Source: Ectocarpus siliculosus | Lineage: Eukaryota; Sar; Phaeophyceae; Ectocarpales; Ectocarpaceae | Assembly (NCBI GenBank): GCA_000310025.1 | Contig: FN649727.1 | Location: forward strand, 6,250,374-6,285,950 | Reading direction: 5' to 3' | DNA: 35,577 nucleotides | Part shown: piece by piece, positions 27,664 through 35,577 of the stretch | Layout: each line of letters opens with the position of its first letter | How positions within the stretch are numbered: the first letter of the stretch is position 1 | Notes under the pieces: generated by a model | Database searches by the model: none | What the model saw: the letters and a program-made list of their open reading frames with translations, nothing else | Told to the model about the DNA's origin: nothing | Position numbers and translations under genes: made by a program

Positions 27664-28867
27664 AGTTTTGTTGTTGTCGCCTTCACCTAGTAATCGGCTT
27701 TTACCAAGTGAGTGCTCTCCCCTCCTCAAGGCTAAGAAACGTCCCAAGCTGACCCATTAGCAGTGTTGGTCAGCCTGGCGCCTGGCTTGTTTCTTCACGG
27801 GTGGGTATGATCACCCCTCTACTCGCTATGAAATATCTTCCTTTGTCGTCCTTATGCGTACCCACGCGTGTACAGCCATTCGTTCCTTCCTAGGCTGACC
27901 CCCATCAACCTGTGCTGCTGCTTACGCAGCCGGTGGCAATTCGAGGGCCTTAGGGTTTAGGAGCCCCCATGCAGACGCAAGAATTCGGCGGTTGTGTGTT
28001 TTAGTATCCCGATATGAGGACCTTCGTGTACTCACGTGCCAGTTAGACCAAGGGTTCCCGCTCTGTTGGCGTGGCGAAGGCTCGTGCGTATGCTGTGTTG
28101 TAGTATGGTCTATGGGTGTAGTAAGAGGACCCCCAAGACGGGCCTTGCGTACGGTGTTGTAGTGTGGTTGGTGTATGGTATATTCAGAGGACCCCGAGCG
28201 GGCCTCGGCCCGTCTCCCGTGGGCCTTAGCCTGGAATAGAAAATCCGAATGTGTGTCATCAGTGGTTCTGACTTCGTAGGCTGCATCTGAAACAGAGGGG
28301 AATTGTTGGGGCAATGCTCGCGTCACGAGTCTGAACCTTGCCAACAATCGAGAAGGCTGTGTGGCAAGGTCTGCTCCGTCAGGAAGAGGTGCTCGGAGAG
28401 GGTGATCTGGGGTATGGATCTTTTGGTTGCCCGGGACAAACAGCGGTTGCAAAACACGCTTCTGTGGAGCGCACGGAACCGGATGAACACCTTGCGAAGG
28501 CAAGACCCACAAATCACGCCTAAGCTCGTGCCCTATTCTCCTTAATAGAGGCCGGGTGGTTTTGAATCTTATGGTTGTGTTGCATGCTTCGGTAACAACC
28601 AAGTAGACAGACACACTTGTGGACCACAACGCCAACATGTGCATTCCTCAGGCCAGCTCCGGCTCGCGTTCAAAAACCGAAACATCCCACTCTTCTAAGC
28701 TACGCCCAGACTGCAGGCTCAAAACATGGCACTTTCTAACGCTAAAATCCAGACGCGACCAATGTCCGCGAGACGCTTTTGCGGCTGATGCAATTGGGCC
28801 AGACCACTTCACATTACATTGTTTCCATCAGCATCGCCATGGGCAACCCAATATATAGCCGGAGAGC
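27229..28867. other. Intergenic gap with (TTG)n microsatellite
   Basis: It lies between the stop codons of the calycin-like gene (+) and the glycosylase gene (-). It holds a (TTG)n run at about 27613-27675. An imperfect repeat lies near 28126-28210, where AGAGGACCCC...GGGCCT occurs twice. A 240-codon open frame (27922-28644, -) has no recognisable motif, and I do not call it a gene. Confidence 0.55.
27613..27675. repeat. (TTG)n microsatellite
   Basis: About 17 uninterrupted TTG units, followed by an interruption and two more. Confidence 0.93.
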
Positions 28868-31800
28868 CTAGACGGAGAGCCTCGGGCTTCGTCTGCTCGG
28901 AGCGCGTTTTGCAGTCGTGGTTCTACAACTCTGCGATGCAACCGCCGTGGCAGGTATCCGTTCCGGCTTCACAGCCACTTTCGTAGTCTTGGCTCGTTTC
29001 GCCGACGCTGCCCCAACTGCCTTGCCAACACCGCCGTCGTCGCCTCCTGCTCTGCCTCTTTTCGGCGCCACGGCCACCTTCGAGGCCACAGCCGTGGCTT
29101 GCTTTCCTCGCGCTGCCGGGGTTGGTACCTGTGCGGAAGGGTCGGTCTTCAGCTTGCTGGCAGCTGCTCGCATCGTCGGCGTAGCCTTCTTCCGCCCGCC
29201 TCCCCTGGCACTACTGCCGGGAGCGGTAGCAGCAGGCCCAGCAGCCGACTTCTTCTTGGGGCCGCCTCCCTTCTTGGCGACAGGTGCGACGTCCTTCGCT
29301 TTGGTGCTCACGCGGCCGGTTTTCTTGGCAGCAGTTCTGGCCTTGACCGACTTCTTGTTCTCGACGCTACTCTTATCCTGCCCCTCCTGATCTTCCTTCT
29401 TTGGGGTAACGTCCCTCCCCCCCGTTTGGCGCACTGCTTTGGCATTGCCCTCGCCAACCCCGTCCCCACGGGCCTTGGTCTTGGGCTTGGCCATGGCAGC
29501 AGGAGGTTTAGGTTTCTTTCCACTGGCGCTGCCGGATCTTCTTCCGTCGACTCCGCCAGAGGCAGCAGTTGGAGAGCGGAGCAGCCCCTTCTTTTGGACA
29601 GCGGGCACGATGGCCGTAGTACGCCCGCCGACGACGTCGAAGACAATCGGGTGTCCGGAGGACACGCGAGGGGCCCCTTCCGAATTTTTTCCCTTTCCCC
29701 ACCTGCGGATGGACATGCACTTGCAGGAGTGTTACGCTATTCTAGAGATGGGACGAGCTCAGCAGGTCAGGTCCAACGTTCGAAAAACCGAAAAAGGCAC
29801 GCACGCAAAGCGACTTCGAGCACGACGAAACCCAGGGGGTCCGCATACAACAGGGTGCGGGTGGGTGAACCCGGATGATGCATCCCTTACCTGTGGTGGA
29901 ACAGCCACTCCTTAGGGAACGACGTGTAGTCTGCTCGAGCCTCGCACGCCTCGCGGCACACGGACAGGAGCCTCGAGTGAAGTGCGGCTATCTGTGACTC
30001 GCGATGCGGTGCAGACAGCCAACCCACCAAAAGGACGTACCGACGGCGCAGGACAATGAGCGAGAAGGGGGGATCAGCGTCTCGTTTTGAAGCGTCGTCG
30101 AAGATTTGCTTCGAACCGCTGCGTACACTCTTTGGGGTGATGAAAACCTCCGCTGTCTGTTGTGTGTACATATCCGGCTAATCCGTCTCGAGAGACGTTG
30201 CAGAGAAGCGGAGACGTGGAGTTTCCTGTACAACGTGACAAACTTCGAGAGTGAACGTGTCATAATCTCAGACACACGTACGACGCACTAGCGCATGCAA
30301 TGGTGCAACGCGCCTCATTGCTACGGGTTTCATCGTGCCTCTCCATTTCTTTCTCTCTCTCTCTCTCTCTCTCTCTGCCGCCTCTTGTCTTTCTTTCTCT
30401 CTCCATTCTTCCCTTGCCCGTTCCTTGTCTCACCTGCTCTGGGTCAAGGGTGTTGCACGCGGCGCCGGGGTGAACGCATGCCTGGAAGCACACCTCGTCC
30501 GCCACCCAGTTTCCAACCCCTGACACGACCCGGTCCTGATATTAGCAGCAACCACCAGCGCGAGAGGATGACCGGCAGGATATTTTTCAGTTTCAATGTC
30601 CTCGCTGTCTGAACACTTTTTTGTGGGACGCGCATCACCTTCCGAGACTTTCCACCTATCAGAAGGCGAAGGAGGAAACACTTATCTATCCACAGGAAAA
30701 TGCGAGGGCGCATATACGATACAAACCAGAAATAAAACGCCGCAGAAAACAGTGCACGTGAAACAAGCGGCTTCGCCTATGGCCTAAATATCCAAAACGC
30801 CCATCTTGTACGCCGCTCAACTAAATACGTAGCGGGGTAACACTAGCAAGATCGTATTCTACGCTGCATGCAAAAAAATCTTGGCGGTGACACCGCGCCA
30901 TATGCAACACACCTGCGCCAAAAGCACTGCCTTGATCGGCGCCGTCGGTTTCGCGAGGGCAGCGGCGAACGTCTCGAGGGACAGAGGGTGCGTCAGGGGG
31001 TCGGGCCCGAGCAAGCTGATGGGTGGCGAGGCCTCCGGCTCCGCGCGAAGCTTAACTCTCGACAACCGTCGCGGGTCGGTCAAGGCCAGGCAAGCGCCGT
31101 TCGACATCTAACAGCGCGGGCCATGTACGCGGTGGAGGGATTGGTGTGAACCTATGGGCGGGAACTAAACGGTTGGTCGATGAAAACACGACCTAGTGGC
31201 AGGACAACAAACATGCAGTCATCTATTCCTTGCTCAACGATCCGTATGTGATCTTTGTGGGCCTGCGTGCATTCCACCCTTATTTCCTTAGAACAACGAG
31301 ACGAGGCTGAGCGAAGCACGGGATAAGTTGCGGAGAGAGGTTCACGTATGAACGCCCGCCCGTCAAAACGCATCAATGGAACCCCTTGCACTGTCGCAAC
31401 AAACTATGTTCGTTTTGGTGACGGCAGGGCTCGCTACGTGGGTGTCGGCGTATTTTTGATCGTTGCTGATCCGTCGTTCTCTCAAGTACGTGAAGGCCGG
31501 ATACCCGGCAAAGACCGCATGGGCAGGCCATGCTATGTGTGTCACGCAGGGATCATGCTATCCGTGTTACCCGCAAAGGCTTCGAAAGCCTGGCGGTACC
31601 GCTAGACTGCGTCAGAGGAACTCAAGGCGCCTTCGCGCGACGTTTCATGTCACAGCGGAATTGTCACGCGCTCTCAGACAACGTCAAAAGGCAGGCACGC
31701 GCCATGGGTCGCCCACAGAACTATATCGTCAACGACGTGGACACGAATGACCACACCAACACCTGACCCCACGCTCAGAACGCTCAGAACACAACATTTA

Positions 31801-33039
31801 CCGAAGGCCGCGCTCGCACCTGTATTTCGAGCTTTGCGAACCTTGGCGGCCATTCTTCGGAAACCTTGAACTTGACGAACTTGTGCCGCTTTTCTCCCTT
31901 CACAGTAAAGGCCCCCGTCATTCCGAAATGAAAGAGGGGGTGAGGCGGCCTGGAGGCAATCGGACGCAGGCGGGAAGTGGGGGGCTACAACATTTTGTAC
32001 TAATTTCACGCGTGTCTTTATTGGCTTCAGTACCAAGGTATTTTTCACTGATATACCTGTGCTTTAGCGGTATCACCAGCGGTTTGCAGCCACAAACGCG
32101 AGAGGCGCAGTCTAGAGGGCTCACCCGAGCGCATGCACGCCGAAACCCAGGCGAAAGACTTTAACACGTACAGCATACAAGTCTATTGTGGTAGGCATAG
32201 ACTGAGTCTAGATAGGCTAGATTGAGTCTGGTAGATATCTCTCACCGAAATCCTCTCTATCCTATTGTCTATACATAGAGTCCAGGATAGTAAGCGGATG
32301 CATAGCAGTGGTAATGACCAACCCCTGTTCCTATTTACTGATACCCGCGTAACGTGCAGCAATGATAGACCTGCATCAGGCTCACCACGACATGTATGGT
32401 GGCCAGTGGCCAGCAACTCACTTGTCCAGAACGAACCACATCTGCTTCCCGCGACGTCTGAGTTCCACAATTTTGCGCCCCTCAAGAGTGTCCTTCAAGC
32501 TTTTCGCCGTCATGTCCTCCCCAATAACGATGTCGTCGAATTGGCCGTCTCGCTGCCGCGGAGATGTACCCACACGAACCAGAACAAAGCAACATGTTAC
32601 TTATATCTGTGCATAGTCTACACCTCTCTCTCATGACACAACATGAGTCAGAGGACCCGGCCGGCACGCGACTTCTGCAGCAGCAACCTCGTTCGATTTC
32701 ACGCTCACAACTATGTACTCAAACTTGCGTGATTGAGTGTATGACGACGCGGAACATTTCTCAAAGCATTGGGCCGTATGAGGTCTCCTGCACCGGCTGG
32801 GGGTGCTTCACGTACCCATTCGCATCTCGCCAACCGCGAGAGAGATGGTCTCTCCACGCAGCAGTCTACCTCCTCGATTGGTGGTCGTTTGGTTTGCTTT
32901 CAAATTCAAATTCGGTATCTCGTGAAAAGCTCACCGGTCCACCTCCCTGTTCCGTCGCATGGACATTGGTGATAGTGCTGCCGAGGCAGAACTCCTCCAC
33001 GTAGAGGCGAGACGTTTCCACTTCAGGCAACTCGGGCAT
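28868..33039 (-). CDS. FPG: Formamidopyrimidine-DNA glycosylase / AP lyase (plant/fungal-type Fpg), complete, 532 aa
   Basis: Seven exons join in phase: 33039-32935, 32552-32422, 31949-31820, 31107-30913, 30535-30434, 29991-29891 and 29702-28868 (TAG). The enzyme removes oxidised purines such as 8-oxoguanine/FapyG in base-excision repair and nicks the abasic site. The start MPELPEVE gives the catalytic Pro2 (N-terminal after Met removal) and Glu3. RRRGKQMW holds the conserved Lys71. HFGMTGAF, TDPRRLSRVKL and LGPDPL follow. The helix-two-turn-helix is SGVGNWVADEV (about 192-202). The C-terminal finger lacks zinc cysteines and reads FDVVGGRTTAIVPAVQK (about 276-292), as in plant MutM homologues ('zincless finger'), with Arg282 in the DNA-contact position. 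Residues ~295-532 are a Lys/Ala/Pro-rich tail like the basic tail of plant FPG, but longer, likely for DNA binding and nuclear targeting. It includes an AT-hook-like PKRGRAGG. All catalytic residues are intact. It is divergent from the ARM-repeat gene. Confidence 0.96.
30349..30377. repeat. (TC)n microsatellite in an FPG intron
   Basis: About 14 TC units within the intron 29992-30433, reading as (GA)n in the sense direction. Confidence 0.9.
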
Positions 33040-34040
33040 GATGATGATGTGAGATTCTCGGGGAGCGCGGCGGGAAAGTCACTGAGATACACCGTCAAAA
33101 TGCCTCCTTTCATTTTAGTGTCGTGTCGGTTTGTTCACCCCCCCCCCCACGGGAGGTTACGCCGCGTTGCTGGTGTGTGGGCTCTGTGTTGGACTGCAGT
33201 TGCTGTCTGGGCTGCTACTGCTGCTGCTCTGCGCCAGAGACTCCGGGTCGCTGTACATTGCATTGAAACATGCCAAACCCAACGGTGCCCAACATAGCGC
33301 TGTTATGTGGCGCTTTGCGGCGAAGGGACGATCGTGAAGCAATCGCAGACGCCCTCACCCAAGTAGCCGCCCTCACCTGTTCGCCCGAAGGTCTACAGCT
33401 GAGAGCCAGTGTAGCGGAGGGAGGGTGAGTGAATGCAATTGTAAAGAACACTAGTGAACCTTCGAAGCGAGTCCTTGCAGTATCATTATGCTGCTCTTTA
33501 ATTTTTTCGTCATCGCAGAACAAGTATCTACACATGAAACATGCATAATGCCTCACACGGAGACGAGACGGCGAGCTCCACCATGACATGTACCAATAGT
33601 CTACGCATGGAACCTCCACATTTATAGCCCGTGTGATCTGTAACAGAGCTTAGGTTAATTAATGGAATATGGAGATTTTCACTGCGAAAGTATTTCGTAT
33701 TCACACTGGGTGCTTGTGTCGCGAAAAATCGAGATTAGTGGCAAACTCCTTTGTTACTCTCCTGTTCTACTGTAAATTCAGCAGTCCACTCATCATCTGT
33801 GCTAATAGCTTTCACGTTGCCTACCAGGCATACTGGTGTACTGCTGTATCACCACTACTGCTGTTGTATGCGCAGACTCACTAGTCCATCCCGTTCAGGA
33901 TGTCGTGTTTACCTCCAATGGGGACCTTTGCTCAACCCTAACGGGCCTCCCGGAGCTATGAATCAACCCCACATTGTCTAGGAAATTGCAGTGCGCATCT
34001 TGGCAAGGTTGATCAAGAAGCTTGAAACCAACTGCCGGTA
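33040..34040. promoter_or_regulatory. Shared 5' region between divergent FPG (-) and ARM-repeat (+) genes
   Basis: The two start codons face away from each other and are 1.0 kb apart, so both promoters and 5' UTRs must lie here unless distant leader exons exist. Base composition falls to AT-rich around 33600-33720. No specific factor site or clear TATA box can be assigned with confidence. The - strand open frame at 33215-33619 shows no family resemblance. Confidence 0.45.
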
Positions 34041-35298
34041 ATGCAATCGCCGACATCGTTATCCGACATCGTCTCGGAATGTCGAAGGGGGCTGGAAGCC
34101 GTGAAGGACGCGCTGCTGAAAACACACGCCGACATCAGGCTGCAGTGCAAAGCTGCCAACGCGCTGGCGTCCTTGTGTATGTCCGAGGAGGTGGCTAGAG
34201 GCTTCACGGCGGCACCGAATAGCTCGGCCGTGGTTGACAGGTGACGACCTGACCATATCTCCGAAACTTTCCAGTGACAAATGATGTTCGTGTGCATACC
34301 TACCAGATGCAGTTGGACCCGTACTGTGAGAGAAACATAGGCTGGGCCCTCTTCTCCCTAAGAAAGGCTTGAGACACGCACCGCTGAGGGCGTGACGGCC
34401 CCAGATCGGACCTCCTCGATTAGAGGGGCAAGACCGTGCGGTACGTAGCCCACATCTCGAGCAACGGTAAGTGAATAAGATGGCGACAAGCAACAAAAAT
34501 CCTTGAACGGTTGCTGTGGTCAGGTACCAACGAACTATTGGCCGAGTTTACCGTGGTGTTTCGTTGTTGGTCTGCTAACCGTTCGGACAGCGCTACACAA
34601 AAACGAGCACACATCGGGAAAAATGTTTCTTCTGACCCTGTATTCACGCAGCGCTTCATAAGGGCAATAGCCACCACGCTGAGGCTTGTGTTCGGTGAAC
34701 TCGGCGTCGGTTCATCCCCTCTCCGCACCCTCCCCAGTATTCTCTCGTGCACGTTAAAAGCGCGGTAAACTGTTGAATGATTTTCCTTGTGTTGTGTCCA
34801 GCCTCGTGCTTGTATAACCGCATGTGAAGATCTCGCCTGGGTACCTACTCTTCCGTGCTGCAGCTCATCCTCGCACAGTAGTGGTGAAGTACTCAGAATT
34901 TTGTTGAACCCCCAGACAAATGTTTTACATGTTGTTGGCCCTGTATGTGCCGTCGACATCCCAGACTCGGCGATATGTTGAGATCGCGCAGCCAGTGGGC
35001 CCAGGCAGACGCGGCGGGATGCCTGGGGTGGCTCGTGGGCACCCTGGCGGGGGGGACAGCCCTTCACGAGCTGATTCCCCTGGTAACACGGCTCATGGTG
35101 AGGCACACCACCAAAGATGACGAGGTGTTCATCAGCGAGGAGAGGCAGCGAGAGCAGCAGGCGGTTTGGGGTCGAAGTCGCAGTAGCAACAGTAGGGGCG
35201 GTCAAGGTGGCCGTGGCGGCGGGGGGGGTGACAAGGAAGACCAGGCGCGGGAGCGCATGGACAACATACGAGTGTATTCTCTCATATTTCTTCTCAAG
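34041..35298 (+). CDS. Armadillo/HEAT-repeat-like protein, N-terminal two exons, runs off the window
   Basis: Exon 1 is 34041-34240 from ATG. Exon 2 is 34965-35298, ending at the donor AAG|GTGAGG. The junction is in phase (AG plus A gives Arg). The two exons supply paired helices with ARM/HEAT spacing: IRLQCKAANALASLCMSEEV, then VVDRLGDMLRSRSQWAQAD, then AAGCLGWLVGTLAGGTALHELIPLV. These helical-hairpin solenoids are protein-protein scaffolds, so function cannot be given. A Glu/Gln/Arg segment (FISEERQREQQAVW) follows, then a Ser/Gly-rich linker (SSNSRGGQGGRGGGGG) that probably forms a flexible loop. The rest lies beyond 35298; I could not place a third exon in the last 280 bases. Confidence 0.68.
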
Positions 35299-35577
35299 GT
35301 GAGGCTGGAAGTGAAGTTGTATCTATCGCAATCGATTTGTCTGCGAAGCAGGCAGGTACCTCGTCAGTGCTTGATCCGTGCGTAGTGCATACGGATTTGT
35401 TGTCCTCTGTTCAATAGTGGTGTGGTGGATAAGCCAAGGGGGCTCAGGAAACGCAGGGCTTGATGCACTACCCAAAACTGGATTTAAGGACCAAATGGAG
35501 GGAAGGGGGGGGGGTGAGGTCTGTCATATATCGTATATGGTACTTCCAGTATAGGTTTTAGTGTGGTATACAATATA
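35299..35577. other. Intron of the ARM-repeat gene to window end
   Basis: It follows the donor at 35299 (GTGAGG). It has a G-run at about 35505-35514 and an AT-rich end. No acceptor with a plausible coding exon was seen before the sequence stops. Confidence 0.5.

Noticed and set aside
28917-29915. Long + strand open frames opposite the last FPG exon
   Set aside because: They are antisense shadows of the Lys/Ala-rich tail, whose GC-rich codons keep the opposite strand open.

Overview
This window is intron-rich nuclear eukaryotic DNA, not bacterial. Genes are split into exons of about 50-850 bp (one of 1.6 kb) with GC-rich third codon positions. Introns of roughly 100-800 bp have GT...AG borders, and exons and introns carry many triplet and dinucleotide repeats. 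I hand-joined the exons using splice sites and codon phase; in all main gene models the phases close, with one doubtful junction noted. Large introns, polyQ/polyA tracts, many microsatellites and a plant-type Fpg glycosylase fit a multicellular stramenopile such as a brown alga of the Ectocarpus type. That placement is an inference. The first ~360 bases are runs of stretched homopolymers and look like a low-quality contig end.

Layout: (1) 435-6045, + strand: the 3' 8 exons of phosphoglucomutase, with the 5' part missing. (2) 6046-8522: gap between convergent genes. (3) 8523-14395, - strand: a multi-exon protein of about 773 aa ending in a bromodomain, with a long low-complexity basic middle and an unrecognised N-terminal region. 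(4) 14396-24855: repeat-rich, gene-poor stretch with a possible small PX-like gene (16322-16757, -), a 55-bp inverted repeat pair 2.8 kb apart, several tandem and direct duplications, and a decayed Helitron fragment (22861-23202, -). (5) 24856-27228, + strand: a complete 6-exon, 215-aa protein with a lipocalin/FABP-like (calycin) look. (6) 28868-33039, - strand: a complete 7-exon, 532-aa formamidopyrimidine-DNA glycosylase of the plant/fungal type with a long Lys/Ala-rich tail. (7) 34041-35298, + strand: the first two exons of an armadillo/HEAT-like protein that runs off the window, divergent from the glycosylase gene.

The genes look like ordinary independent nuclear genes (sugar metabolism, chromatin reading, base-excision repair, a ligand-binding barrel) and not a linked system. 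I found no convincing new multi-gene system, rRNA, tRNA or CRISPR array. The most interesting items are the hidden small exons, the orphan calycin-like protein, the novel N-terminus on the bromodomain protein and the transposon remnants.
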